From Limimaricola hongkongensis DSM 17492 (GTDB lineage: Bacteria; Pseudomonadota; Alphaproteobacteria; Rhodobacterales; Rhodobacteraceae), in the NCBI RefSeq assembly GCF_000600975.2, contig NZ_KK088649.1, positions 456,702 to 520,701 on the forward strand: a stretch of DNA of 64,000 nt, in the 5' to 3' direction. This document shows positions 27,053-36,056 of this stretch, piece after piece. Numbering within the stretch: position 1 is the first letter of the stretch; each line of letters opens with the position of its first letter. The notes under the pieces were generated by a model, which saw only the letters and a program-made list of their open reading frames with translations, was not told where the DNA came from and searched no databases. Made by a program: the position numbers and the translations under genes.

Positions 27053-27482
27053 TGATGGCTCCTTTGACGGCAGCGGCGTCCTTGCGGAGGCTCTCGGCGC
27101 TGCGCTTGGGTGCATTGGTCACGGCTTTGACGCGGTTGAGGCCGACTTTCACGAGGATCGCGGCAATCACGAGGATCACCACGCCGACGATCAGGGCCGA
27201 CAGGCCGGCCCCGAGGCCGGTTTCCGCGAGCCATGCGACGAAGGCGGCGGCGAGCACGTCGAGCGCGGTCAGGCTCAGGATCACCGCGCCGACGATGAGG
27301 CCGATGCCCATCCCGGCGCGGTTCGCGGCGCGCGACATCTCGGCGCGGGCGAGATCGACTTCCTTGCGCACGAGACCGCTCACATGGTTGAGCGCCTCGG
27401 ACAGCAGCGATGCGGTGCTCCTGCTGTCGGCCCGGGCGCCCGCGCCGGGCGCGGGGTCATGATGCGGGTCGGTTTGGGTCAT
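27045..27482 (-). CDS. Phage holin family (holin-X / DUF1469, YqjE-like) protein
   Basis: A 145-residue membrane protein of the putative holin superfamily III group. A cytoplasmic amphipathic N-terminus (SLLSEALNHVSGLVRKEVDL) precedes two transmembrane helices (about residues 57-80 and 90-112). A basic C-terminus (VKAVTNAPKRSAESLRKDAA) follows. Despite the name, this is a housekeeping protein found beside DUF3618 and DUF883-like proteins, similar to E. coli yqjD-yqjE-yqjK, and no phage genes are nearby. It is linked to its neighbours by 4-bp and 8-bp overlaps. Confidence 0.88.
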   Translation of the reverse strand: MTQTDPHHDPAPGAGARADSRSTASLLSEALNHVSGLVRKEVDLARAEMSRAANRAGMGIGLIVGAVILSLTALDVLAAAFVAWLAETGLGAGLSALIVGVVILVIAAILVKVGLNRVKAVTNAPKRSAESLRKDAAAVKGAIND

Positions 27483-28255
27483 TTTTTCACCGCCCCCGTG
27501 GTGCCGGGCTGCGGCGCGCCGGGGATCTCGGGCTTCTCATCGGGCTTGTCGATGCCGCCGACATGATCGGTCTTGCCGCCCGTGGTCGTGGTGGTGGTCG
27601 TGGCCGCGGTCGTGCCCGCGGTGCCGGTGGCGGCCCCGGCCGTCGCCGGACGCGCGGCGGGCTGTGTCGTGGTGGTCGGCGCGGGCCGCGGCGCGGCGCT
27701 GGTCACCGGCTCGGAGGTCGGGACCGGGCGCGACACGCGGTCATCCTCGTCATAGTCGTTGGGCGTCACGTCGGGGGCGGTGCGGCCGCCCCGGCCATAG
27801 CCGCCGGCGCTGCCGATGCGGGGGGCGTCATGCCGGGCCGACGCCTTCATGAAGCGCGCCGCCACGAAGCCCAGAAGCGCCGCGCCGCCGAGAAAGGCCG
27901 CCGAGTTGCGGCGGGCGAAATCGTTGACGGCATAGGCCATCTCGTCGATCTCCATCTCGCGCATGCCATCGGCGGTATCGGCGACGGTATCGGCGAGCTT
28001 GGCGAAGACACGCTCCTGCGGCGAGCCGTCATGCAGGTCGTCGGCGGCCTTGCGCAGGGCGTCGGCGATCTTCGAGGTCTCGCTCGCGGCCTCGTCCTTG
28101 TAGCCGCGCCCGTATTCATAGGCGCGATCGCGGGCTTCGCTCGCCATGTCGCGGGCCCGGTCGCGGGCGGTTTCGGCAAACTCGGCGGCGCCGCTCTTGG
28201 CGTCGGCGGCCGCGCGCTTTGCTTTCTCGTCCATCGTCTCGCCAGTGCTGGCCAT
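27479..28255 (-). CDS. Envelope/stress protein with LEA-like helices and Thr-rich tail (YqjD/DUF883-like)
   Basis: A 258-residue protein and first gene of the operon, preceded by a very strong RBS (AAGGAGG, 5 bases before ATG at 28255). Residues 1-60 are Ala/Lys/Asp/Arg amphipathic repeats (KAKRAAADAKSGAAEFAETA), like LEA or DUF883 helices. One transmembrane segment lies near residue 120 (SAAFLGGAALLGFVAARFM). The distal ~100 residues are low-complexity Pro/Thr/Ala, including a run of seven Thr. By analogy with YqjD/ElaB it may be a membrane-associated stress protein; this is inference. The frame is open into the next gene upstream, but only this start has an RBS. Confidence 0.8.
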   Translation of the reverse strand: MASTGETMDEKAKRAAADAKSGAAEFAETARDRARDMASEARDRAYEYGRGYKDEAASETSKIADALRKAADDLHDGSPQERVFAKLADTVADTADGMREMEIDEMAYAVNDFARRNSAAFLGGAALLGFVAARFMKASARHDAPRIGSAGGYGRGGRTAPDVTPNDYDEDDRVSRPVPTSEPVTSAAPRPAPTTTTQPAARPATAGAATGTAGTTAATTTTTTTGGKTDHVGGIDKPDEKPEIPGAPQPGTTGAVKK

Positions 28256-28464
28256 GTCGACCTCCTTGGGTTGCGGTGCCGGGCCACCGGACGCGGGGTG
28301 CGTCGGGCCCGTTTCGCAGCCAAAACCACCAAGGCGGAGCAAAAGTTTCGCCCGATCGGGCGCAGTGGCGGGGATTCCGAGAAAAACGTCGAAATCGGCG
28401 CGAAAAATGCGAAACGCCGCCCGAAGCGGGCGGCGTTCTGTACGATAGGGAACGGATTGTGGCG

Positions 28465-29649
28465 TCAGACGCCGGCGTCGACGATCGCTTGTGCCAGCAC
28501 CGGGATGGTGCGGTCGTTGAGCCCGGCGATGTTCATGCGGCTGTCGCCGACCATGTAGATGCCGTTGTCGTCGCGCAGCTTGGCCACCTGCTCGGGCGTG
28601 GCGCCGAGCCGCGAGAACATGCCGCGATGCTGGGCGAGGAAATCGAAGCGGTCCGAGTTCGACAGCCGCTTGAGCTCGGCGGCGAGCGCCTCGCGCAGCC
28701 GCAGCATGCCGGTGCGCACCTCTTCCAGCTCGGCCTGCCAGTCGGCGCGCAGTTCGGCATCGGTGAGGATGGTGGTGACCACCCGCGCGCCGTGATCGGG
28801 CGGGAAGGAATAGTTCTGGCGGTTCAGATAGGCCAGCGTGCCCTGCGCCTTCTGGGTCTGCGGCACGTCGCGGCCGATCGCCATCAGGATGCCGGTGCGC
28901 TCGCGGTAGATGCCGAAATTCTTCGAGCAGCTCGCGGCGATGATCACCTCGTCGAGCGCGCCCGCGATCAGCCGTGTCGCGGCGGCGTCGGCGTCGAGCC
29001 CGTCGCCGAAGCCCTGATAGGCGAGGTCGATCATCGGCACGAGATGGCGCGCCTTGAGCGTGGCGACGATCTCGTCCCACTGCTCGGGGCTGGGGTTGGC
29101 GCCGGTCGGGTTGTGGCAGCAGCCATGCAGCAGCACCACGTCGCCGGGCTGCGCCTCGGCCAGATCGGCCATCATCCCGGCCATGTCGACCGAGCGCGTC
29201 TCGCTGTCGAAATAGCGGTAGCTGCGGGTTTTCGCGTCGAGATGCTTGAGGATCGACAGGTGGTTCGGCCAGGTCGGGTCCGACACCCAGATCGTCGCCT
29301 CGGGCGAGGCCATGCCGATCATCTCGAAGGCCTGCCGCACGGCACCGGTGCCGCCGGGCGTCGCCACGGCGGCGACCCGGTCGCGCGGCAGCGTGTCGGC
29401 CAGCACCAGGTCGATCATCGCGTCGGCAAACCCCGGATCGCCGGCGAGCGCGGTGTAGCTCTTGGTGGTCTGGGACTCGAGCAGGCGGGCTTCGGCGGCC
29501 TTGACCGCGCGCATGATCGGGGTGTTGCCATCGGCGTCCTTGTAGACGCCGACGCCGAGATCGATCTTCTGCTCACGCGGATCGGCCTTGTAGGCGCTCA
29601 TCAGCGCCAGGATCTTGTCGGCGGGCTGGTCTGTCAGGTGCTCGAACAT
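28465..29649 (-). CDS. Aromatic/aspartate aminotransferase (class I, TyrB/AspC type)
   Basis: A 394-residue PLP enzyme transferring amino groups between aspartate or aromatic amino acids and 2-oxo acids. The family-typical N-terminus is KIDLGVGVYKDADGNTPIM. Then come the PLP-contact region LLHGCCHNPTGANP, the Schiff-base lysine in AASCSKNFGIYRERTG, and a C-terminal substrate Arg region (GDSRMNIAGLN). The start is set at MFEHLTDQPADKIL, 2 bp after the sulfurtransferase stop, so the two genes are likely co-transcribed. Whether aspartate or tyrosine/phenylalanine is preferred cannot be told from sequence. Confidence 0.94.
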   Translation of the reverse strand: MFEHLTDQPADKILALMSAYKADPREQKIDLGVGVYKDADGNTPIMRAVKAAEARLLESQTTKSYTALAGDPGFADAMIDLVLADTLPRDRVAAVATPGGTGAVRQAFEMIGMASPEATIWVSDPTWPNHLSILKHLDAKTRSYRYFDSETRSVDMAGMMADLAEAQPGDVVLLHGCCHNPTGANPSPEQWDEIVATLKARHLVPMIDLAYQGFGDGLDADAAATRLIAGALDEVIIAASCSKNFGIYRERTGILMAIGRDVPQTQKAQGTLAYLNRQNYSFPPDHGARVVTTILTDAELRADWQAELEEVRTGMLRLREALAAELKRLSNSDRFDFLAQHRGMFSRLGATPEQVAKLRDDNGIYMVGDSRMNIAGLNDRTIPVLAQAIVDAGV

Positions 29650-29651
29650 GT

Positions 29652-30551
29652 CTATCCTTCGGGATTGTCTTTGGCGGGTCCGGGGGTCGGCGCGGGGCCG
29701 GTTTCCACCGGCAGGTCGGGGAACATGCCCCATTCGGACCACGAGCCGTCATAGAGCAGGTGGTCGGATGTCCCGAGGCGTTCGAGCGCGAGCGACAGCA
29801 CCGCCGCCGTCACGCCGGAACCGCAGCTGGTGATGACGGGACGGTCGAGATCGACGCCCGCCGCCGCGAAGGCGGCGCGAAGACCGGCCTCGTCCAGCAT
29901 CGTGCCGTCGGGGCGCAGCAGGTCTCGGAAGAACAGGTTGCGCGCGCCGGGGATATGCCCCGAGCGCAGCCCGGCGCGCGGCTCGGGCGCGCCGCCTTCG
30001 AAACGGGCGGGGGCGCGGGCGTCGACGATGACATGGCTGCCGAGCTTGACGGCACGGGCCACCTCGGTGGCATCCACCACCATGTCGCGGCGCGGGCTCA
30101 CCGTCAGGTGCCGGTCGCGCAGCACCGTCGCCTCGGCGGTGAGCGGGCGGCCCTCGGCGCGCCATTTCGGCAGGCCGCCATCGAGCACGGCGACATCGTC
30201 CTTGCCCATCAGCTTGAACAGCCAGCGCACCCGCGCGGCGGAAAAGATCCCCGCGCCGTCATAGACCACGACCCGGTGCCCGTCGCCGACGCCCATGGCG
30301 CGCAGCTTGGAGACGAATTTCTCGGGCGGCGGCGCCATGTGAGGCAGGCCGCTGCGGTGGTCCGAGATTTCGTCGATGTCGAAGAATCGGGCGCCGGGGA
30401 TATGCGCGGTCTCGTATTCGGCCCGCCCGTCGCGCCCGGTGTCCGGCAGATACCACGAGGCATCGAGAATCCGCAGGTCGGGGTCCTTCAGCCGCTCGGC
30501 CAGCCAGCGGGTGGAGACGAGCGTGCGGGGATCGTCGGCGGTCTCGGGCAT
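29652..30551 (-). CDS. sseA: 3-mercaptopyruvate / thiosulfate sulfurtransferase
   Basis: A 299-residue tandem-rhodanese enzyme moving sulfane sulfur from 3-mercaptopyruvate to an acceptor such as cyanide or thioredoxin. Domain 1 (residues 1-140) contains WLAERLKDPDLRILDASWYL and AHIPGARFFDIDEI. Catalytic domain 2 holds GHIPGARNLFFRDLL and the active-site loop TSCGSGVTAA with Cys243. CGSGVTA is the mercaptopyruvate-type loop rather than the thiosulfate-type CRKGVTA. The Pro-rich C-terminus is short. It lies immediately upstream of the aminotransferase; an operon linking cysteine transamination to sulfur transfer is plausible but inferred. Confidence 0.94.
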   Translation of the reverse strand: MPETADDPRTLVSTRWLAERLKDPDLRILDASWYLPDTGRDGRAEYETAHIPGARFFDIDEISDHRSGLPHMAPPPEKFVSKLRAMGVGDGHRVVVYDGAGIFSAARVRWLFKLMGKDDVAVLDGGLPKWRAEGRPLTAEATVLRDRHLTVSPRRDMVVDATEVARAVKLGSHVIVDARAPARFEGGAPEPRAGLRSGHIPGARNLFFRDLLRPDGTMLDEAGLRAAFAAAGVDLDRPVITSCGSGVTAAVLSLALERLGTSDHLLYDGSWSEWGMFPDLPVETGPAPTPGPAKDNPEG

Positions 30552-30615
30552 GCATGACCTCGGGTCGGTTCCGTCGGGCGAGGAGTAGACCCGCCGCCCG
30601 CCGGGCGCAAGCCGC

Positions 30616-31092
30616 CTAGACGCTGGAGCGCAGCAGCCGCTGTTTCTGGCGGCCCCAGTCGCGCTTGGCCTCGGTGGCGCGCTTGTCGTGGTTCTTCTTG
30701 CCCTTGCCGGTGGCGATCTTGAGCTTCACCAGCCCGCGGTCGTTGAAATACATCACCAGCGGCACGATGGTCATGCCCTCGCGCTGGGTGGCGTTCCACA
30801 GCCGGACGATTTCCTTCTGCTTGACCAGAAGCTTGCGCTTGCGCCGTTCCTCGTGGCCGAAGGTGCGGCCCGCGTCATAGGGCGCGATATAGGCATTGGT
30901 GAGCCACAGCTCGCCATCCTCGACAGAGGCATAGCTCTCGGCGATGTTGGACTGCCCGGTGCGCAGGCTTTTCACCTCCGACCCCATCAGGATGATCCCG
31001 CATTCGAGATCGTCCTCGATGGCATAATCGTAGCGCGCCCGCCGGTTCTCGGCGATCACCTTGTAGTTCTTGTTCTGCTCTTTCTTGGCCAT
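30616..31092 (-). CDS. smpB: SsrA-binding protein SmpB
   Basis: A 158-residue partner of tmRNA in trans-translation, delivering tmRNA to stalled ribosomes. The start [20 protein letters not shown] and the segments [38 protein letters not shown] and [16 protein letters not shown] are diagnostic. The basic C-terminal tail ([15 protein letters not shown]) is the part that folds in the mRNA channel. Length is normal. The tmRNA gene (ssrA) is not in this window. Confidence 0.96.
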   Translation of the reverse strand: MAKKEQNKNYKVIAENRRARYDYAIEDDLECGIILMGSEVKSLRTGQSNIAESYASVEDGELWLTNAYIAPYDAGRTFGHEERRKRKLLVKQKEIVRLWNATQREGMTIVPLVMYFNDRGLVKLKIATGKGKKNHDKRATEAKRDWGRQKQRLLRSSV

Positions 31093-31212
31093 GCGCCCGA
31101 TCTAGGGATGCGGGCCGCGCAAGTCCAGCGCGCCGCCCGTCCTTTCGGCATTTCGTCGAAGAGGCCGAGCGCGCCATCGCCGCCGCGGCGCGCGGCATTC
31201 CAGGCTGCGCCA

Positions 31213-31276
31213 TGCGTATTTGTGGAATGGTGAAACAGAGGCACGCCGCTCCCTTTCACCATTCTTCAAATACGCA
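31213..31276. repeat. Dispersed repeat copies 2 and 3 forming a 23-bp inverted repeat
   Basis: Left arm 31213-31235 and right arm 31254-31276 are reverse complements over 23 bases with two mismatches, around an 18-base loop. The arms are two variants of the repeat also found at 14781-14810 and inside cobN. The left arm continues into CATGGCGC on its minus strand like copy 1; the right arm continues into GATCC like the cobN copy. The dapA transcript, running toward smpB, would fold it into a long hairpin; there is no U-tract, so it is not a standard terminator. Confidence 0.85.
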
Positions 31277-31312
31277 GATCCCGCCGTCGCCCCGAAGCGC
31301 GGCGGGGCGGGG

Positions 31313-32188
31313 TCAGTGCCCGATCAGCCCCGCGTGGCGCAGCGCGTCCTTGATCGCGAGCCGCGTGCCTTCGAGCGGCGTGGTCAGCGGCGAGCGCACC
31401 TCGTCGCGGCATAGCCCCAGCACGCTCATCGCGTATTTCGCGCCCGCGACGCCCGGTTCGAGGAAGATCGCCTCGTGCAGCGGCATCAGCCGGTCCAGCA
31501 AGTCGAGCGCCACGTCGTAGCGCCCCTTGAGCGTCGCTGCCTGGAACTCGGCGCACAGCTTGGGCGCGACATTGGCGGTGACCGAAATGCAGCCCCGCCC
31601 GCCATGGGCGTTGAACCCGAGCGCGGTCGCGTCCTCGCCCGAAAGCTGCAGGAAATCGGCGCCGCAATGGATGCGCTGCTTGGGCACGCGGGAGAGGTCG
31701 CCGGTCGCGTCCTTCACGCCGACGATCATCGGGTGGCGTGCCAGCTCGCCCATGGTCTGCGGGCTCATGTCGACGACCGAGCGGCCGGGGATGTTGTAGA
31801 TCACGATCGGCAGGCCGCATTCGGCGGTGGCCATGAAATGCGCGATCAGGCCGCGCTGGGTCGGCTTGTTGTAATAGGGCGTCACCACCAGCGCGGCATC
31901 GGCGCCGGCAGCCTTCGCCGCCTCGACCAGCCGCACCGCCTCGATCGTGTTGTTCGAGCCCGCGCCGGCGATCACCGGAATGCGCCCGCGGGCGGTCTTC
32001 ACCACGGTCTCGACGACGAGATCGTGCTCTTCGTGGGTGAGCGTCGGGCTTTCGCCGGTGGTGCCGACCGGCACGAGCCCCTCGCTGCCCTGCTCGATGT
32101 GCCATTCGACCAGTTTTTTCAGCGTCACGAGGTCCACCTGGCCATCTGCGAAGGGGGTGACGAGGGCCGGGAGAGATCCCTTGAACAT
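31313..32188 (-). CDS. dapA: 4-hydroxy-tetrahydrodipicolinate synthase
   Basis: DapA condenses pyruvate with aspartate semialdehyde, the first committed step toward diaminopimelate and lysine. The 291-residue product begins [13 protein letters not shown]. It has GTTGES at residues 42-47, the catalytic Tyr in [11 protein letters not shown] (Y131) and the Schiff-base lysine in [11 protein letters not shown] (K159). Length and motifs are canonical. The longer frame to 32794 runs antisense to the transglycosylase gene and is rejected. A 23-bp inverted repeat lies just downstream of the stop codon. Confidence 0.96.
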   Translation of the reverse strand: MFKGSLPALVTPFADGQVDLVTLKKLVEWHIEQGSEGLVPVGTTGESPTLTHEEHDLVVETVVKTARGRIPVIAGAGSNNTIEAVRLVEAAKAAGADAALVVTPYYNKPTQRGLIAHFMATAECGLPIVIYNIPGRSVVDMSPQTMGELARHPMIVGVKDATGDLSRVPKQRIHCGADFLQLSGEDATALGFNAHGGRGCISVTANVAPKLCAEFQAATLKGRYDVALDLLDRLMPLHEAIFLEPGVAGAKYAMSVLGLCRDEVRSPLTTPLEGTRLAIKDALRHAGLIGH

Positions 32189-32336
32189 GTGAAGCGTCCT
32201 GAGTCCGTGGGGTGAAAATCGGGCGGACCCTAGACCTCTTTCCCCGGCTTGCCAAGTTTGTGAGTTGCGCCTTAACCATGTACTTCTAGGTTGGCGGTTC
32301 ATGCCGAGAGTCACCGAAATCCCGGAGCAGCCACGC

Positions 32337-34448
32337 ATGACGACATCGACCCGATTCTCCACCGCCCTCGCGGCCGTGCTGGCGCTGGGCCTGCCCGCAT
32401 TGCCTGCCAAGGCCGGGATCGAGCAGGCGCTCGATGCCGCGGCACGCCAGGACTGGGCCGAGGCGCGGGCGCTGGCCGCGCCCCTGGGCGCCGTGGCGCT
32501 CGACCTCGTCGCTTGGGAAAAGCTGCAGGCCGGCGATGGCGACTGGCAGGAATACGTCGCCTTCGTCGCCGCCCATTCCGACTGGCCGCGGCTCGACCGG
32601 GTGCGCGCCGAGGGCGAGCGCGACATGCCCAAGGGGCTGCCGCCCGAACAGGTGATGGCGTGGTTCGGCGACACCACCCCCGAAACCGGCGAAGGCGCGG
32701 TGCGGCTGGCCGAGGCGCTGATGGCGCAGGGCCGGGTCGATGCCGCCCGCGAGATGCTGGTCGACAGCTGGCTGACGCTGGGCCTCGACGGCACCGGTCA
32801 CGCGGCGATGGTCGATGCTTTCGGCGACATCCTCGCGCCGCATCACGCGGCGCGGGTCGACGCGATGCTCTGGCGCTGGCGCATCACCGATGCGCAGCGG
32901 CTGTTCGACACGCTATCGGCCGACGAACGCCGCGTGGCCGAGGCGCGCGTGGCGCTGATCCGCGACAACCGCGCGGCGCAGGCGCTGGGCCGCGTGCCCG
33001 ATCGGCTGCGCGACACGCCCGGTCTCGCCAATGCGCGGTTCAACCGCTTTGCCGACAAGGGCGACTACACCGAGGCGCTTCAGATCATCGAGCGCCACAC
33101 CGGCAGCGCGGAGAGCCTTGGCGAGCCGTTCCGCTGGGCATCGTGGCGCGCCTCTCTGGCACGCTGGCTGATGCGCGAGGGCGAGCCCGAGCGCGCCTAC
33201 AAGCTCGCCAGCCGGCATTTCCTGACCGAGGGCAGCTTCTACGCCGATCTCGAATGGCTGTCGGGCTATCTGGCGCTGACCTATCTCGACGATCCGGCCC
33301 GCGCGCTGGCGCATTTCAAGAAGCTCGAAGGCGATGTCGAAAGCCCGATCTCGCTGGCCCGCGCCGGGTATTGGCAGGGCCGGGCGCGCGAGGCATCGGG
33401 CGCCTATGACCAGGCCGCGCTCGATTACGCGCGCGCGGCGCTGCACCAGACCGCGTTCTACGGGCTGCTCTCTGCCGAAAAGCTCGGCCTGTCGCTCGAC
33501 CCCGCGCTCACCGGCCACGAGTCGGTGGCCGATTGGCGGCAGGGCGATTTCCTCAAGGATGACCGGACGCAGGCCGTGACCTATCTGCTCGACGCGGGCG
33601 AATACCGCGACGCGCTGCGCTTCGTGATCGAGCTGGGCCGCACGCTCGACCGCGAGGGGTTGGCGCAGCTCGGGCGGATGCTGATGGAGCGCGACGAGAC
33701 GCATCTGGCGCTGACGCTCGGCAAGGCCGCGGCCTACAGGCAGATCGTGATCCCCGAGATCTACTTTCCGCTGCACGCGCTGGCCGAAACCGAGATGCCG
33801 GTCGCGCCGGAGCTGGCGATGTCGATCGCGCGCCGCGAGAGCGAGTTCAACATCGGCGTCGGCAGCCCGGTGGGCGCGCTGGGCCTGATGCAGCTGATGC
33901 CGGCCACCGCCGAGGAGGTGTCGGGCTGGCTCGGCCTGCCCTATAGCCGCGCCAAGCTGACCACCGACTGGCGCTACAACGCCAGGCTTGGTTCGCGCTA
34001 TCTCCAGTATCTCGAAGAGACCTTTGGCCAGAGCCCGGTGATGATCTCGGCGGGCTACAACGCGGGCGCCTCGCGGCCGCGCACATGGATGGCCGAGCGC
34101 GGCGATCCGCGGATCGGGCAGGCGGATGTCGTCGACTGGATCGAGCACATCCCCTTTACCGAAACCCGCAACTACGTGATGCGGGTGAGCGAATCGATTC
34201 CGGTCTACCGCGCGCGGCTGACCGGGGAGACGGGGCCGGTGCGGTTTTCGGACCTTCTCGACGGCAGGCCGCCCTTCGTGCGCCCCCGGGCGCGCAGCGG
34301 CGAAACCGTTCTGGCCGAAACCGCGCCCGCCCCGGTGCCGCCCGCCGTGGACGTGACGCCCGAAGGCCGGGCCTCGTCGATGTCGCTGTCGATCCTCGCG
34401 CCGATGTCGATCGGCGGGATGCGCCCGCCGCAGCGTCCGGTCGACTGA
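32337..34448 (+). CDS. Soluble lytic murein transglycosylase (Slt70-like)
   Basis: A 703-residue periplasmic enzyme cleaving peptidoglycan glycan strands to 1,6-anhydro-muropeptides. The signal peptide ([20 protein letters not shown]) follows the ATG at 32337, which is preceded by GGAG. A long alpha-superhelical U-domain covers roughly residues 30-480. The GH23 domain starts near residue 485 with the catalytic Glu in [20 protein letters not shown], then [12 protein letters not shown], and [15 protein letters not shown]. The last ~60 residues are Pro/Ala-rich. Length fits Slt of roseobacters. It converges with the DMT transporter gene. Confidence 0.93.
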   Translation: MTTSTRFSTALAAVLALGLPALPAKAGIEQALDAAARQDWAEARALAAPLGAVALDLVAWEKLQAGDGDWQEYVAFVAAHSDWPRLDRVRAEGERDMPKGLPPEQVMAWFGDTTPETGEGAVRLAEALMAQGRVDAAREMLVDSWLTLGLDGTGHAAMVDAFGDILAPHHAARVDAMLWRWRITDAQRLFDTLSADERRVAEARVALIRDNRAAQALGRVPDRLRDTPGLANARFNRFADKGDYTEALQIIERHTGSAESLGEPFRWASWRASLARWLMREGEPERAYKLASRHFLTEGSFYADLEWLSGYLALTYLDDPARALAHFKKLEGDVESPISLARAGYWQGRAREASGAYDQAALDYARAALHQTAFYGLLSAEKLGLSLDPALTGHESVADWRQGDFLKDDRTQAVTYLLDAGEYRDALRFVIELGRTLDREGLAQLGRMLMERDETHLALTLGKAAAYRQIVIPEIYFPLHALAETEMPVAPELAMSIARRESEFNIGVGSPVGALGLMQLMPATAEEVSGWLGLPYSRAKLTTDWRYNARLGSRYLQYLEETFGQSPVMISAGYNAGASRPRTWMAERGDPRIGQADVVDWIEHIPFTETRNYVMRVSESIPVYRARLTGETGPVRFSDLLDGRPPFVRPRARSGETVLAETAPAPVPPAVDVTPEGRASSMSLSILAPMSIGGMRPPQRPVD

Positions 34449-34464
34449 ACCCGGCGCGACCGGC

Positions 34465-35331
34465 CTAGGCGGGTCTGCGGTGGGACCGGATCAGCGTGAA
34501 CACGCCCGCGCCCACCACGATCGCCGCCCCCAGCGCCACGTTGGGGGCGAGCGTTTCGCCGAACGCCAGAAGCCCGAGCGCCGCCGCGAAGGGCAGTTGC
34601 AGGTAGGCAAAGGGCTGCACCGCCCCGGCCTCGGCCACCTCGTAGGTCTTGATCAGCAGGAAATGCCCGCCCGCGCCCGAGACGCACAAAAGCGCCATGA
34701 CGCCCCAGTCCCAGCCCTGCATCGGCTGCCAGTAGGGCAGGCCGATCGCGGTGGTCAGCACCGCGCCCGTCACGCCGGTCCAGAAAAAGCTGGTGGCGGC
34801 GGAATCGCGGCGCGCCGCAAAGCGCGTGAGCAGCCCGTAAAGCGCGAACATCATCGCCGCGGTCAGCGGGAACAGCGCGGCGGGCGCGAAGACGCCGAAG
34901 CCGGGCTGCAGGATCACCAGTACGCCGGCAAAGCCGATGCCGATGGCGGCCCAGCGCCGCCAGCCGACAGTCTCGCCCAGAACCGGTCCAGACAGCGCCG
35001 CGATCAGCAACGGGTAAGCCGCGAAGATCGCGTGGCTCTCGATCAGCCCCAGATGCACGAAACCGATCACCATCACGCAGATCTCGCCGGCCAGCAGCAG
35101 CCCGCGCGCCATCTGCAACAGCGGCTGGGTGGTGTGCGCCGCGGCACGGACCGACCCCTGCTGCCGCCGCGCGATGGCGATCACGAAAGCGGCGAAGAAC
35201 CAGTAGCGGACCATCACCACCATGAAGACGTTGTACTCCGCCGCGAGATAGCGCGAGATGCCGTCCTGCATGGCGAAGACGAAGGTGGTGACGGTCATCA
35301 GAAGGATGCCGAGGCGGTTGTCGCTGCGCAT
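34465..35331 (-). CDS. DMT family (EamA) transporter
   Basis: A 288-residue inner-membrane protein with about ten hydrophobic segments arranged as two EamA repeats. The first begins ILLMTVTTFVFAMQDGISRY and the second around ALFPLTAAMMFALYGLLTRF. A characteristic LLAFGETLAPNVALGAAIVV lies near the C-terminus. Substrate is unknown; members export amino acids, nucleosides or other metabolites. The ATG overlaps the mnmD stop by one base (TGATG at 35329-35333), so the two are translationally linked. Confidence 0.9.
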   Translation of the reverse strand: MRSDNRLGILLMTVTTFVFAMQDGISRYLAAEYNVFMVVMVRYWFFAAFVIAIARRQQGSVRAAAHTTQPLLQMARGLLLAGEICVMVIGFVHLGLIESHAIFAAYPLLIAALSGPVLGETVGWRRWAAIGIGFAGVLVILQPGFGVFAPAALFPLTAAMMFALYGLLTRFAARRDSAATSFFWTGVTGAVLTTAIGLPYWQPMQGWDWGVMALLCVSGAGGHFLLIKTYEVAEAGAVQPFAYLQLPFAAALGLLAFGETLAPNVALGAAIVVGAGVFTLIRSHRRPA

Positions 35332-36008
35332 CAGCCGGGCCTGCGGGCGATGGTCATGTGGCGCTTGCGGCCAAAGCCCGGCGCGCGCGCGACCTCGAGC
35401 CCCGCGGCGGCCAGCGCGCGGCGCACATGGCCCGCGGCGGTATAGCTCGCAGCCGTGCCGCCCGGCGCGGTATGCGCCGCGATCTCGGCCATCAGCGCAT
35501 CGCCCCACAGCTCGGGGTTCTTGGCGGGCGCGAACCCGTCGAGAAACCACGCATCCGCGCGGCCTTCATGCGCGGGTAGGGTCTGCCGCGCATCGCCGAT
35601 GACGATCTCGAGCGTCACCGCGCCGTCGAACACATGCGGACCCGGCCCCGCCCGCAGCGCCGCGACCAGCCGGGCCGCGCGCGGCGCGAGCACGGGAAAG
35701 GCGTCGAGCGCGCGGGCCGTGTCGGCGGCGGACATGGGAAAGGCCTCGAAGCTGGTAAAGCGCAGCGTGCCTTGCGCGCCGGCCATCTCCCATGCCTCCC
35801 ACGCGGTCAGGAAATTGAGCCCGGTGCCGAAGCCCGTCTCCATGATCCGAAAATCGCCGCCGAACCGCTCGGGCAGGCCATTGCCCGCAAGAAACACGTG
35901 GCGCGTCTCCGCCAGCCCGTCCTGGATCGAGAAATAGGGATCGTCGAAGCGGGCCGAGACCGGCACGCGGTCGTCCCGCCAGTCGATTTGCGCGCGCTGG
36001 TCGTCCAT
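35331..36008 (-). CDS. mnmD: tRNA (5-methylaminomethyl-2-thiouridine)(34)-methyltransferase MnmD
   Basis: A 225-residue SAM-dependent methyltransferase that converts nm5s2U34 to mnm5s2U34 in tRNA anticodons. It is the stand-alone version of the N-terminal half of E. coli MnmC. Diagnostic segments: PYFSIQDGLAETRHVFLAGN, FRIMETGFGTGLNFLTAWEA (SAM site) and ADAWFLDGFAPAKNPELW (catalytic DGF.P..NP). It lacks the FAD oxidase half of MnmC. A DAO-family oxidase gene starts 48 bp away in the opposite direction and is a candidate for the missing half. The frame is open far upstream but antisense to that gene. Confidence 0.94.
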   Translation of the reverse strand: MDDQRAQIDWRDDRVPVSARFDDPYFSIQDGLAETRHVFLAGNGLPERFGGDFRIMETGFGTGLNFLTAWEAWEMAGAQGTLRFTSFEAFPMSAADTARALDAFPVLAPRAARLVAALRAGPGPHVFDGAVTLEIVIGDARQTLPAHEGRADAWFLDGFAPAKNPELWGDALMAEIAAHTAPGGTAASYTAAGHVRRALAAAGLEVARAPGFGRKRHMTIARRPG

Positions 36009-36056
36009 CTGCCCATGCCTTAGGTTGCATGCTCGTGATGACGGGGACGAGGAACG

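Noticed and set aside
27045-27482. Phage holin as evidence of a prophage
   Set aside because: Holin-X (DUF1469) is a housekeeping family, it sits in a DUF3618 operon, and there are no other phage genes in the window.
31093-31312. The smpB-dapA inverted repeat as an insertion sequence remnant
   Set aside because: There is no transposase fragment or target-site duplication, and the arms match other stand-alone repeat copies.
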